Of a stretch of DNA of 64,000 nt, positions 1 to 12,064 are shown piece by piece. The stretch is from Talpa occidentalis (Eukaryota > Chordata > Mammalia > Eulipotyphla > Talpidae): assembly GCF_014898055.3 (NCBI RefSeq), contig NW_023604295.1, positions 94,441,591 through 94,505,590 on the forward strand, read 5' to 3'. Position numbers and translations under genes: made by a program. The notes beneath the pieces are model-generated. The model saw nothing but the letters and a program-made list of their open reading frames with translations. It was not told the DNA's origin and searched no databases. Position 1 is the first letter of the stretch. Each line of letters starts with the position of its first letter.

Positions 1-870
1 ACAAATTTGTCTTCAATCATTTGAAGCCAAACAAAAGTCACATTTATAAAAAATAGTATATATTTGTCCACAGTTTTGTGTGACTAATAGAAAGAGATGT
101 CTCCGTTACACATGTGGAATCTTTTCCAGAAATACAGGCCACTTGTGACGCTTTTATCTTTACAAATTTAACAAAGTGGTATAGACCTGCTTGATGGAGT
201 TTTCTTTGGCTCCCAGGAAGTAAATAATTGACATACTACCTTCCTATTGTTCAGTTCTGGGATGCACACATAGAAGTGAAAGAAAGAAATGGCATAAAGT
301 CCAACATGCTGCCTTTCATAGATGCTTGCCTTCTCGACCAGCTCCTGGCCTGGCCTGATTTTACTCATTTCTGATAGAAACAAAGGAAGCAAGGTCACAT
401 TGCTGCCGACACACCATGGACTCCTCTGTTTTTTATAAGACCCCTTAAATTGTCACCTTAGAAATATTTTTTCTGGCTAAAACCCCTTCATCCTCTTGGC
501 TTTGGATAATTCCTTCAACATAGAGTTAGAAATCACTGGTCAGTCATAGATGATCTATAAAATGCATCTCAAGCATTTGGAAGAGAGATGGTAAAGCTTG
601 TTAATATGTCTTAAATAAAATGACTGTGGACTTGGTGGTCTTTTTGTTTTAGCACAGAGCAGGAGGCAGTCCTTTCTCTTTACCGAAGGGGAAACTGAGG
701 AGCAGTGAGGTTGAAAATAAAACCCAGGTCATCAGACACCCCCATGCAGGGCTCTTTTCCCTACCTTATGCTTTATAACTGGATGTAGAGTTTATTGTTC
801 TCTGGCTTAACTGAAAATGCTTACATTTTCTTATAACTAATTTGCTTTGTAGAAATTTTTGTTGTTTTGT
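1..870. other. Unique A+T-rich non-coding DNA
   Basis: No ORF with coding character and no clear repeat across most of this stretch. The only recognisable piece is a weak antisense MIR-like block around 678-760, with the wording gaaactgaggagcagtgagg followed by an aacccagg block. A 76-codon antisense ORF at 168-398 has no recognisable domain and I treat it as chance. Confidence 0.5.
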
Positions 871-1137
871 TTTTTAAAGATTTATTTATTTATTTATACA
901 AGAACCAGGGTACAGGCCAGATGTGCAGGAGGGTGAGAGGATTCACCAGAGACAGCAGGGAACAGAACAGGCAGACTGATGAAATACACTGCTGAGGGGA
1001 GCAGCAGGCGCGACAGGAGAGGTCTGCTGTGCCATGTGGGACCCTCGCCTGCCGGCCGGGATGGAACAAACACTGCAGAGGCTACGGACAGCTTCACAGC
1101 GCGGCGCTCAACCGCCTGTGCCACTGGGGGAGGCCCC
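871..1137 (-). mobile_element. tRNA-derived SINE (Rhin-1-like), copy 1
   Basis: Read on the minus strand, this starts with GGGGCCTCCCCCAGTGGCAC (tRNA-like head) and ends in TAAATAAATAAATCTTT plus an A-rich tail. The body contains the CAGCAGACCTCTCCTG and CTCCCCTCAGCAGTGTATTTC blocks shared by all eleven copies in the window. Flanking direct repeats at 851-861 and 1140-1150 (11 bp, one mismatch) mark the insertion. The B-box region is damaged (ttgttccatcccggc). Confidence 0.9.
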
Positions 1138-1150
1138 ATAGGAATTTTTG

Positions 1151-2914
1151 AATTTCATTTTTGCTCCTTTATCTATTCACATTGAGTCATCTTCTTGACT
1201 TCCCCTTTTATCTTTCACCCTACTCTATTTGTTAGCATAAATAGAACTATTCCTGCTCTTTTCCCACACTGCCATCTGATTAAACCATACATAAAGCCCC
1301 ATCTCTATTAAAACCTCTGAATGGTCAACTGCCCTGCTTTCAAAAGTTCCCATGACAGTATGAAGCCAAACTCAGTGATGAAATGGACCCTGGTAGCTCC
1401 TTGCTGAGAAGAATGTGATGCATCATCGTAGACATGCCCATCCTGAGTTCTGAACATACATGGGTGTCTCTCACCAGCTCCTAAATTGTGAGATGCTTCT
1501 TATTTATTTGAGGGTTAGTTGGTGAGAAGAAAATTCCATTTCCTTTCATTTGCTTTTCCAAAATAATTAGTCATTTTCCTTTCTGGAAAATAGAAAAATT
1601 AGCCTTGCCCTTGGCTCTGATATTGCATATTATTTGGTGGAGGAAATTGACAGTAATCATCTGGGGGGGAAAAATGGTGAATTTTGAATATAAAGGTCAT
1701 TCTCACTATTTTTTTCTTGTTTTCTAAAAGTTAGTGTGTTCTTTCCTTGTTCATTTCACCGCAAGAGTCTAATAAAACAATAAAATATAAAAAGGCCACA
1801 TGGCACAAGAAAGGCAAGGAGACTTTAGGGTGATTTCTTAAAAGTTTATCTTTCACAACATCAAGTATCAGTTTTCTCTAATGATTAGATAAGTAATCAT
1901 TTTATGGAGAATTAAGTCAGGTTTCCCTTTAAATAAATGGTTTTCACTCACTCTCTGTTGTTTCCCCTCATCTGGATACAGTTCTCTCTACACGGTGATG
2001 TTCCTTTACCCTTAACCTTGGTCACATGAAAAGAAAAGAGATTTTTTTCCAATAAATTTATTATAAGAAGAGAGTTCTAACTGGCCTATTGGAAAAATAT
2101 ATATTCAGGTGAGAATATTTACAAGCTAAGCACGTCATTCTGGGCTTTGTTTAGTCTGTGTTTGGACCCCCTTGCAAATTTCAGGGGGAATGGAGTAGTT
2201 AAAATTGCACTTAGTTCTCTTTCGTCCTTCAGTTTAATAAAAAAGAAAATCTTCATATTCAGTGGCTTTAAAGATTTGTAACTTTAAATAAGACATTATC
2301 TTTCCTCCTCCTATAGACAAGCTACATTAAAGACGGTGTAGAATAGATGCAACCCTTCTTTGCCTTGACAGAGACTCCACTTCATTGAGGTTTATTCTTT
2401 TCCCACTCTCCTATTGGCTAAGGTGAGAGCACAGACACTTTAGATTCCTTTGCCCAGTCTCTTTTTGAAAAACTCTTACAGTGTTTTTGATAAACCCTAC
2501 CAGTGATGAACTCAACTCTCAGCCTTTGGGAGGCCTGCATCTATTGTAAATAGCCAAGCCCTGCTAGGGTTTCACACTTGAAAATTGCTTCCCTTATAAA
2601 CGATGGATCACTAACTTCAAATGGATCCTTACAGCCCAACTATCCTGATTCATGTCTCTCATAATTTTTACCTTCAATTACTTTTTTTCAAGCCTTCATC
2701 TGCTTTCTTGAAGCCTCCAATAGGCTAACTTCTCAACTCACTCTTAATAAATGAAATCACTTTCTATTTTGTAGAAAATATAGACGACATTAAATGAAAA
2801 CCCTCTCATCAATCTAGCAAACATTAAAATCAACCTACTTCAACATTTTCTCTTATAACATCAGCCATTCTTTCTCAGCTAAATCCTTTGAAATTCTTTC
2901 TTTTCTTCATTCAC
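1151..2914. other. A+T-rich non-coding stretch, nothing firm
   Basis: I see no gene and no confident repeat. The part around 1,300-1,400 is faintly reminiscent of an L2 body, but too degraded to call. ORFs are short and without domain signal. Confidence 0.45.
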
Positions 2915-3215
2915 CTTTTTAAGTGAGTTGTAATTCACCTACATATAAGGTTCACTTTTTTAAAATTGGACAATTCAGTGGATACTAATATATCCATAAG
3001 GTTGTGTACTATTCATCACTACTATCTAATTTCAGAATAACTTCTGGAATTAGGGAAAAAACACCTCCTACCCATTAGCAATCATTCCCCATTTCTCCCT
3101 CCCAACAACCCTGGTAATTACTTGTCTGATTTTCTATCTCTATGGATTTGCCTACTCTAGACATTTCATATAAGTGGAATCATATTATATATGATCATCT
3201 GAATCTGACTTCTGA
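2915..3215 (-). mobile_element. Old LINE-1 3'-end fragment, antisense
   Basis: The wording matches the 3' untranslated end of ancient mammalian L1 families read on the minus strand: the stretches ggacaattcagtgg, atccataaggttgtg, catcactactatctaat, ctctatggatttgcctactct and acatttcatataagtggaat occur in the family order. It is heavily diverged with no coding remains. The subfamily cannot be set by eye. Confidence 0.65.
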
Positions 3216-4579
3216 AATGGCTTTTAAGCATGTTAACTCTTAACCATTTAAGAACCACATAAATAAAAACTCGTGACTCCATGACCCCTTCATTAATCAT
3301 CTATAACCAGTTTTTCATAGGCAAACTTCTCAGATAAGTTGCCTGTATTTACTATTTCTATAGTTCTCTTCAGTCCACTTAGATCTAACTTCCAACTCAA
3401 ACACTTTTAAAAAAGTAACTTTTAGGTCAAGAGTGAACCCCATATTTCTAGACTAGATGAATAATTTTCTGACATGTCTTTTTAGCAGCTTCTGATAATG
3501 TTGATTGTCCCCTCCTTCTTGTAACTCTTTCCCTTGTCTTCCCTGGCTGTACACTCTGAGTTCCCTCCTATATCACTGACTAGCCATTTATAAGCTAATC
3601 TTCCTTTGTCTGCTAAATGCCAGTTGATTGAGGTTCTGTCCAAGGCCCTCTCTTCACTTTATGCTCTATCCTAATAGTTCCTTCTACACTTCTGAACTAA
3701 GTTAACACAGACACAGAGATGAGCCACAAAAAATATACTTGTGTCAAATTCTAGACACATAGGTATAATTGACTTGCTATGACAAAAACATGTAAAACCA
3801 CTTGCATGTTTTAAATACACATCACTGTCAATATATTCAAAATCAAAGTAAGGAATCCCCTTCCAAACTAAGTCCATACCAAGTGTTACCCTCTATTTTA
3901 TTATTCAAAAAAAAAAAAAAAGCTTGAGCATTTTCCTGGGTATTTTCTCCATCCAGTTGTTATTTAGGTCACCTTTTACCAGTTGTATTACCCACATAAA
4001 TTGCATTCAGACTAAATAAGTCTAGAATGTTTTGATTGTTATTGTTTGGATGAATTTTTTTAAAGAACTATACATAATGCTTTTTTTCCCCCTTCAAAAT
4101 ACAAGAAAGAATTATAAATGGAAAATGATGTAAGTGTAAAATATTGCACAGGGTCAAATATTTTTTGGAAAATACAATTACATGCCCGGAAATACTTTGT
4201 TTTTTTAAAGGAGAAACAATATCAAGAGTAGGCATCATTCTTGTTACCTCCTCAAGGTCAGAGTCACTAAATTACACAGAACTGAGACATAGAAAGGACT
4301 CAGGCTACCCCAAGAATTTCAGAAGTCTAAATGGTTCCATGTCTGACTTCTCTTCCTAAATGTAAGATACATACACTTGTTACATTTGGGGTAGTTGTCG
4401 TAAAACAGAGTTTTCATGCTAATTTTCTGATCATGAACTCTGGACAAGACTCAAGACATCTGGAACTTGGCCTATGTAAGAGCTGTTTCTTAATATATTT
4501 TAATATATTTTCTTTAGTTCTAAACAGAAAACACTATAGAGTTAGAATGAATATTTTATCCTATTCTCTTTTGGTTTTG

Positions 4580-4629
4580 ACCTAGTATATACACTAGGAA
4601 AGAGACCTAGTATATACACTAGGAAAGAG
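4580..4629. repeat. Exact 25-bp tandem duplication, palindromic
   Basis: Units 4,580-4,604 and 4,605-4,629 are identical. Each unit contains CCTAGT-ATATAC-ACTAGG, a 6-bp inverted repeat around a 6-nt loop. The array is therefore two identical small hairpins in tandem. Confidence 0.9.
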
Positions 4630-6291
4630 AGATAGTCTTCTGCAGAGCCTCCTAAAAATACAGAATTAAATGCATGTGGGTATTGAATTGTTTGGGAAAA
4701 TAAGAGCTCCATTTTCGAATAACAACAACAAAAAAACCCATGTACCTATATTGCAAGCACAATACCCATAACAGCTTTCCCAAATAATATGCCTCCCTCT
4801 GCCAAAATACAAAGCAACCTCCATCAGTTAATAATGAGCATGACTAATTATTAACCTGAACAACAGATGACATCAGAGAAAACTAGCATAAATTATCCCA
4901 AAATGAACTGTGAGTGAATCTGTCCATTTAATGAATCGAATTTACATGATCCTTCTCCCTGCTGTTCCTTCTGTAAATAATCTTTCATTTAAATAATTTT
5001 CAGCCCAAAAGCTAGAATCATAATTATTCTGGAAGTTATGTGGGCTTGATGGGTAAGCCATTCTGTAGGCCATAACTTGCAAGCTGTTCAGACTGATCAC
5101 TACACCTACCTGTTCATTTCAATTGAATATTGATCATATCAATGGCTCAGGATCTAATTAGACTTCAGATCACAGTCAGAGACTTGAAATGGAAATTCAT
5201 AGAATCTAGAACTTTGCTTCTAAGGTAGGTAGCAGTGTTGGTTAATAGCTAATTGCATTTGCTTTTAGCATATAAATAGCAGACCAAAGTGCTTCCTTTT
5301 ATATATGTTCACAAATCAGTAGTTTACAAGCCACCTTCATAGTCCCCCAAGTTCCTCAGACCTTTTTAACTCATTTTGGGGAAAGGGGCCACAGCAGAGA
5401 CCCCTGCAGTTTTCTCTCCAGTGCATTTTCTTGCTGACTCTGAGACCACACTGTGAAGCCATGTCACTGATGTGACCAACTACCACTTGTGGCTGTCCTC
5501 TCCTAGCTGTTGAAACTAGCTCTTTTTCCCTCTTTATATCTTAGTAGAACATCTTATTCTGGAATGGACTGACTCTCACCCTCCATTCCCACACTTTGTC
5601 TTGAAAAAGAAAAGAATTTTAAAAGAATGTCCTCCTATTCCTGCCACCACAAAAAGAATCATCAAAAGGAATTTAATATTTCCTGTAGCACACTTGCTCT
5701 AGAGTGCATGATCACATGTGATTAGTCTTCTTAGTAATAAAAAGGAAGCAAAGCAAGGGGTGAAACATCTATAACCTCTTTTGGTATTAAGCTCATAGAA
5801 TATACTGCACATGCCAGCCATCCATTAAGGTCAGAACCATTATGTCTTCTTATGGGGGTTGAAACATGTCCATATCAGTCATTTCAGAGAATAAAAGAAT
5901 AAAGACTAGAAAACAGGATAGTTGCAGATTTGAGAAACAGTCAAAGTATCAGATCCAGGATGGCAATTGTACCTCTTGTGTTTTTGCTGTCATTTTTATA
6001 TTACTGGCATTTGAGGATTTTATCATCTAGTATTTGAAGACTGTATTGACAATTTGTTCAAAGATAGAAAGAAGGGATAATCTTTTCTGGAAGAGACATG
6101 CATTTACGTGTGCACACACGCTTGTGATGCCACATAGATATATGAATTTGAACATACACCAAATATACCATACCCAACCTGTGTGATTAAAGATTGTTGC
6201 AACTAATATTCAGTTTGCTCAGTCTTTTGAAATAAGGTGATTTTTAGGGTGTCCATGGGGGTATGTGTCTATAAACATTGTTGACTTTATC

Positions 6292-6305
6292 AACTTGATC
6301 AAGTT
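6292..6305. repeat. 14-bp perfect palindrome
   Basis: AACTTGATCAAGTT reads the same on both strands. Nearby bases (atcttgacaa, cttgacag, cttgatcttgaag) repeat the CTTGA word several times. No function is evident. Confidence 0.6.
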
Positions 6306-7782
6306 AATCTTGACAAATCTGGTTCTTGATTTGTTGCTTGACAGTTGCTTGATCTTGAAGGTTATTTTATTTGTTTATGTTGTTCCTATCTCTGCATAGA
6401 TGATAACATGAGGGGGGGATGTTTTAAATCTAAAGTAGTTTGATAATAAACAGGAATAGCTCAGCAATAAATTTTTTAAGTGGTCTCATGAGGAATCGTT
6501 GAGTTTAGTAAATTCTGGATCAGGGCCTGCTAATCATAAGGAAACTGAAGTTCAGGTTGGGTTTTCTTTTTCTTTTTCCTGCTGAAGGTCCATTCCTTAA
6601 GGTATCATCAGGCAGCTTCTATGAGCATCAGCAAAGCACTGAGCTGTGCTAAGTGCAAACCTTAGAACCATAGTTTCCACACTTCCCTCTGCCCACCTCC
6701 CACTGAGGGGCAGGGTCCTGGGCCCACCCGGTGTCACTGGTTTGCACAACACAGTTCTTCATCTGTTGTGGGGGATCTAGTATGAATCAATGGCTATCCT
6801 TTCTCAGGGCCCTTCACTTCAAGGACCTTCTTACAAGGAGTCTGTTTATTTTATATTCAGAAGTTTATGTTCTTTTTGTTAAAGAGGGTCCCCAAATTGG
6901 GTCATCTTCAGGTTCCACAAAATCTTAATCTACTTCTGCTTGTGTGAGTAAGCATAATAGAGAAAATATGATAAATTTATCATGTTATAATATTAAATAT
7001 CATAATCTGTATTTAGTATCAGTATAGTCACATCATGGTGAAAAACCTCTATATAGCACCACGTTCTACATTGACTTATTGATGTATCTCTGGTAAATGA
7101 ATTAATTTTCAATTCACTTCAGCAGGGTTCAAAAGTTCCTCAGGAAGTTTAATTCTCAATTTGGTGTCTGAAGCTAATGCTATCTCGCTCCACATCTCTC
7201 ACTAGCCATTTTGCACAGCTTCCTCTGCTCATAATACCATGTCAAGCAACGTGTCACCTCCTGAAAAGTGTGCTGAGGCTCACAGATACCCAATAATGAT
7301 GACTGCAGGAGGGCCCCCAGTACCTATTATTCTTCAGTCTAAATTTGTATGTATGGCTCTGACCTAGAATGACTCACCTGCCCCCCTTTGCAATTTAATC
7401 TAGTTATTCACTGATGATTATTTTTAAAGTATATTCTCAAATCTTCCCAGACCACAAATCTAATGTCAGACTTTGGAGACTGCCAGTCTGATCCCATCTC
7501 AGGTATACAGTCTCATGACCAGAGTTCATGGGGGCCCGTGACCCATAAGCCCTCTGCTCCTAAGGGTGAGTACAACAAAAGCATAGAGAACTGTGAAAAA
7601 GACCCTAATTGAAGAAAACCATCTCCCAATCATACCAAATTAATACCATTCTGAGATATTCCCAGAGGGAAAAGACTGATTATATTTAATGTAAGTGACA
7701 AAAGGCAATCTTTCAACCTAAAAGACAGAAGGAGGGATAGAATAGTCTTAAGAATTTTGTTAAGGATTTCTTAAAGAATTTT

Positions 7783-8058
7783 CTTTTTTTAAGATTTATT
7801 TATTTATGCATACAAGAACTGGGGTACAGGCCAGAGGTATTGGGGGGTGAGAGGATTCACCAGAGACAGAGTGGGGACAGAACAGGCACATCTACTGAAA
7901 TATACTGCTGAGGGGCGCAGCAGGCGAGACAGGAGAGGTCTACTATGCCATGTGGGTAGCTCTCTGGCCGGGAATCGAACTTATGCTGCAGAGGCTATGG
8001 ATAACTTCACATTGCTGTGCTTGCACCACATTCCCCTTGCACCACCAGGGAGGCCCTG
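7783..8058 (-). mobile_element. tRNA-derived SINE (Rhin-1-like), copy 2
   Basis: Antisense copy. On the minus strand it opens with AGGGCCTCCCTGGTGGTGCA and ends with GCATAAATAAATAAATCTT. Exact 11-bp direct repeats ttaaagaattt lie at 7,771-7,781 and 8,059-8,069. It belongs to the subfamily with the tail wording GTACCCCAGTTCTTGTATGCATAAATA. There is an extra insertion near the tRNA-like head (about 8,010-8,040) relative to the other copies. Confidence 0.9.
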
Positions 8059-8069
8059 TTAAAGAATTT

Positions 8070-8410
8070 CTTAGAATTTGATGTCCTTTTCAGCTTTATT
8101 ATGCTTCTGCTGCCAGAAAGTGTGATAGAGTTCAAATAATCCTAACTACACAAAATATGTAGAAATGAATAATTACGTTTTTGCTGGTGATTAACAAATT
8201 TCAATACATTCCCCCTTCTCTCTACATTCCTCATGCCAGATCATTCAGGTGATTATTGTCGAAAGAGCTAATGAGAGAGACTCTGCAGGCAGTTGTGTAG
8301 AACTTAGAATCTTTACTGAGGGAGATGAGCTCGAACAGAAGAATTTTTCTGAGTGTATTTTGAAATATAGACAGATGAATATAGTAAGGACAAACAGTTA
8401 ATATGAATTG
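8070..8410. other. Unique spacer, nothing recognised
   Basis: A+T-rich sequence between the SINE and the more G+C-rich 8.4-8.9 kb block. No gene or repeat is supported. Confidence 0.4.
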
Positions 8411-8419
8411 CATCTGAGA

Positions 8420-8785
8420 AATGGCTGGGATGCTGGAGGGGACATGGAGTGGCTCAGGCCTTTTCTGTTGGCTCTACAGCCAGCATTCCTCCTAGGTTGT
8501 TATGCCTGGAGCCAAGAGGTGTGGGCCTGGGGCACACATGTCTATGATTATGGACACCTGGGCCCAAAGCATGGGGTGTGTGCATATGTAGGTGCAGATA
8601 CCTGGGCCTAGAAAGGAGGGATAAAAGGGGCTCCTCAGCTCTGGTATTGGGTGGTAGCATCACTCCGAAGCTGGTGGGCTCAGTTGCTGTCTTGCTGCCT
8701 GCTGGTCTGTCCCCTGATTTAGCATTAAAAGCCTGTAAAATCATACCAGGGGCTCCGAAATTCTCTTTTCCTCTGTGAGAATCAA
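8420..8785 (+). other. Possible solo-LTR-like block, unassigned
   Basis: This is a G+C-richer island in A+T-rich surroundings. It has a TATA-like GGATAAAAGG at about 8,609-8,618, a C/T-rich stretch, an ATTAAA poly(A)-like signal at about 8,723-8,728, and a terminal TGTGAGAATCAACA. That order (TATA, about 110 bp, poly(A) signal, terminal CA) fits the U3-R-U5 layout of an endogenous retrovirus LTR. I cannot match it to a known family, and no primer-binding site or target duplication was found. Antisense and sense ORFs of 64-147 codons overlap here, but none looks like a protein family. Confidence 0.3.
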
Positions 8786-9009
8786 CAGTGAACCGACCCA
8801 GTCTGGAATGGTGGCACAGCAGATCCCCTTTCCAGGGGAAATTTCGAGGAATGTGCAAGCAGAAAGCCCTGGAAAAACGGCCAAAGATCTGAACCAAAAC
8901 CTTTTTGGAAGAACCTCTTCTTCAAAGACTTTACATTCTCGACAGTGGTTGAGATGGGGGCCCATCTGATTTTTCCACTGAGAAATTCCAGTTGCTCATG
9001 ATTACCTAT

Positions 9010-9110
9010 TTTCTTGTCATTATAGCCTCAAGGTTCATACAGTGCCTGACACATAGCAGGTATTCTAGTCAATGCTAATAAATAGAGTCGGTGAATAATC
9101 AAAAAGATCC
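9010..9110 (+). mobile_element. L2 3'-end fragment
   Basis: The stretch cagtgcctgacacatagcag followed by tattctagtcaatgctaataaat matches the terminal part of ancient L2 LINEs (family wording: cagtgcctggcacatagtag, then ctcaataaat). It is short and diverged. Confidence 0.45.
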
Positions 9111-11438
9111 TTCTGCTAAGTAATAGTAAAAACAATAAGTACTCCACTGAGAGACTTGCTATATTTTGGATTGTTGATAAGTATTGCCTTTTGACCTGAG
9201 CTCCAAATTTTATTTATTTATTTGCTTTTCATTTAACTTCTGTGGGTTGGTGTGGTTGTGCACAGAACCTGGAACCTAAGACTGTATTAGTCCAGTCAAG
9301 CATGAAATTATAGTTTGTTGGCTGACAATGCATAAGGATGCCTGGGAAACTATGCATGATATAATAGTACAAAGGGCTTCTGACATGAATTTAATCAACC
9401 ATGATTCCAAGTCACTTATTTTGTTTACAATGTCACAATGCAAAAGTCTTCATGTTGTGTCCTTATCACTTTTGAGATTTTCCCTATGCATTTGTCTTTG
9501 ACTCAGTTGCTAAATTTTTTGTCAGTTAACACCTTCTTTGTCAGCTGTAATTGTATAGAGCTCACCCCCAAAATTCAGACAGCAACATCCTTTTACAAAA
9601 CTTGTCACTCCCTGTGTTTACTAATAATGGTAAGAAATTGGTGAACTAAGCAACAGTTGTTAACATGACCCTAATGATCAGAATTGAACACCAACAAGCT
9701 CAGGTTGGGAATAGGAAAGGAAATTGTCTGAGTAGACATGACTACTGAGAATTCCAGAGTACCCCTCAGCAATCTGTCCTGGTATAACCATTGTTCACCA
9801 GGCACAACAATGGCCTCAATGATGTGGCAATATAATGTGATGAACACCTAAAGAACTTCAGTGAAAAGAATCTGAAGAGTAATTTATTCACGTTTGAAAC
9901 AAAGCAGTATGCCAGTGGAGTTAGGAGGGAAAGGAAGGCTGTACGTTGAGCAAGAATTAAGCTGCCTGGGACTCAAGCAGAGAAAATTCTCATCCAAGGC
10001 TTGAGCTGAGTAGGTGAGCTGGAAACTGCATTTCTTCTCTCCAACCACTCAGCTCATGTGCAACTGTGCAAATTGCAATTAATTACCAAAAAGAAGGAGA
10101 CAGCCAATACATTCTCACAGGGAAGGAGGCTGAGGGCACCTGTCCAAGGAGCTGTGTGATGAATCTCCACACCAGGAGGGCGCACTAATGAGAAGATGGT
10201 GAGCAAGAGCAAGATGGAATTCCAAAGGAATCCCAAATAATTATTGATGATGATTGAGAGAGAAACCACTGGATCGTAGCTTAGGGGAGCCAAAATTCCA
10301 TCCCTTGGGCTATCAGTTCATACAGACAGAGCCTTGCGTGGGAGGCATCATTAGGATTTAAATTACAGAAACTGAGGTTTTCCAGCCTTCTCAACCACTC
10401 CTGGGCTATAATTCCATTAATAATCCAGCAATGCCTCATAGAGAAGAAAAGTGAGGAAATTTGCAGGTCACATAGCGTTCTTTCACGTTGTAAGTTAAAG
10501 GTTGTGTAATGTGAAACTTAGATGGGCGGGGGGTTGAAAACACATGGGTTCAGGCATGTGTCTGTTTCACTTAATACCTGATTGACTTATGCAGGTCACT
10601 TAACTTTTTCAAATCTGTTTTCTAATCTTCAAAATGGGAGAAAGCTATTGTCATAATAGCTTAGTGCTCAGGACTATACCCACATTTGTGATTATTTTAA
10701 TAACTTGGCAGCCCAGACATACAATCCTCATACTGCTTTAGACTGTTTTCCAACAAAAGGTAAATCATTTGCCCTAGATAATTCTGATTTTTTTTCATTA
10801 CCCTGTGACTTCTGTAAGTAGAAACAAGTATCTCTTTGCCGGTAAAGTCAAGTGTGTCATTATTTTAAAAGAACTGTTTGAAAATATATGTGTGTATGTC
10901 TCAAGACAGTTTAAGCTGGCAAAGAGATAAATCATAAATAAACAATTAAACAGAAATGATTGATTCCCCACTGGCTTCCCTCTTTTTCTCTCTCTCTCTA
11001 TATATATAAATGTATGGGTTTCACAAACGTGTTTCTTAAATCTAACACTGCCCTATCAGTCTGTCAGGATTTTCGGTCTGATACACACAAAAACACGAAG
11101 CCCAAATCAGGCTAAAAATGTTTACAATATAATTCTGTTTGCCACCTTCTTTGTGCAGACTGAAATACTGCAGAAAACAGAATTCCTTTTATTTACAACG
11201 AAACCTTTAAAGTGTATTTAGGAACAACTGAGTTGACAACCATAACACTTGCAATCAAAGTGGAGATTGTTTTGTTTCTTGAAACTCTCTAAGGCCCCCT
11301 ATGAAAATGGAGCCCGTTTTTCCAGCATGATCCTAGAAGTACACATTCTGTACTTGTCCAAATACCAATGAGTACATGTTTTAAGAGGACTTTATTTAAA
11401 GTGACATCATATTGATCTTATATACAAAGATCATTTAA
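9111..11438. other. Unique non-coding stretch with a MIR relic
   Basis: No gene supported. A MIR-like sense fragment lies at about 10,555-10,665 (listed separately). The remainder is unique, with a short TA run near 11,000-11,010. Confidence 0.4.
10555..10665 (+). mobile_element. MIR SINE fragment
   Basis: The wording gcaggtcacttaac, then tctgttttctaatcttcaaa and atgggag, corresponds to the conserved MIR core (ggtcacttaacctctctgagcc, tttcctcatctgtaaaatggg), strongly decayed. Confidence 0.45.
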
Positions 11439-11450
11439 TTGGCATCAAGG

Positions 11451-11708
11451 GGGCCTCCCCGGTGGCGCAGCAGTTGAGCGCTGGGCTGGGAAGCTGCCCA
11501 CAGCCTCTGCAGCGCCAGTTCGATCCCCAGCCACTGGGCGAGGGTCCCACATGGCGCACAGACCTCTCCTGCCGCCCGCTGCTCCCCTCAGCAGTGTACT
11601 TCGGTCCTTCTGCCTGTTCTGCTCCCTGCTCTGGCTCTGGTGAATCCTCTCACACCCCGTGCTTCTGACCTTAACCAGTGCTTGCATAAATAAATAAAAA
11701 ATAAATCT

Positions 11709-11748
<40 letters not shown>

Positions 11749-11752
11749 ATAT
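11451..11752 (+). mobile_element. tRNA-derived SINE (Rhin-1-like), copy 3, long TAAA tail
   Basis: Sense copy. The head GGGCCTCCCCGGTGGCGCAG includes the A box TGGCGCAGCAG (11,462-11,472); the B box GTTCGATCCCC is at 11,518-11,528. The tail contains AATAAA and TCTTT, so it is a T+ type SINE with a built-in poly(A) signal and Pol III stop. It then expands into about eleven TAAA units. Exact 12-bp direct repeats ttggcatcaagg flank it at 11,439-11,450 and 11,753-11,764. Low divergence suggests a fairly young insertion. Confidence 0.95.
11707..11750 (+). repeat. (TAAA)n microsatellite in SINE tail
   Basis: An uninterrupted TAAA/AAAT run of about 44 bp grown from the SINE 3' tail, likely to vary in length between individuals. 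Confidence 0.9.
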
Positions 11753-11870
11753 TTGGCATCAAGGATCCCTCCTTGCTGCTTTTACCCCTTTTCTTAAGGA
11801 CAGAAATGCATATGACTCTCCCTCATGGAACTGTGACTCGTTCCACTCTAGCCAGGACTCAGAGTAACAA

Positions 11871-11908
11871 TGACTTTAAAAGTCATTAAGTAATGACTTT
11901 TAAAGTCA
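11871..11908. repeat. 17-bp perfect inverted repeat, 4-nt loop
   Basis: The left arm TGACTTTAAAAGTCATT (11,871-11,887) and right arm AATGACTTTTAAAGTCA (11,892-11,908) are exact reverse complements around AAGT. Each arm is itself almost palindromic, so the sequence can fold in more than one way. Confidence 0.9.
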
Positions 11909-12064
11909 CTGTTTAATGGCAGATGCTCCTCTGCCAACAGAGCACTCAAATTTATGAAGAAAGGGAGATGGGTGCCAGACAGGGTCACCATAGGCTGGAG
12001 ATTCCCCTTCTAGTCTTTAGTTCCCCAAGAGACTTTATCAGGGTTTATCGAGCTTCTGACATAG

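Larger units (their letters stand above)
3216..7770. other. Long unique A+T-rich stretch
   Basis: No gene, RNA gene or confident mobile element recognised. It contains an A-run at about 3,908-3,921, an exact 25-bp tandem duplication at 4,580-4,629 and a 14-bp perfect palindrome at 6,292-6,305, both listed separately. ORFs here (60-84 codons) are ordinary for random A+T-rich DNA. Confidence 0.45.

Noticed and set aside
871..1137. Carnivore SINEC or ruminant CHR/Bov-tA identity for the SINE
   Set aside because: The head is superficially similar (GGTGGCGCAG), but the body (CAGACCTCTCCTG, CTCCCCTCAGCAGTGTA) does not match those families as I know them.
8454..8897. 147-codon antisense ORF, the longest outside the LINE-1 and the SINE shadows
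   Set aside because: No domain, no signal peptide, no splice context; sense ORFs overlap it in a G+C-richer patch where long ORFs arise by chance.
11451..11530. tRNA gene, suggested by A and B boxes at several places
   Set aside because: The boxes belong to SINE heads. No cloverleaf with an anticodon arm is preserved, and each has a SINE body, tail and target repeats.
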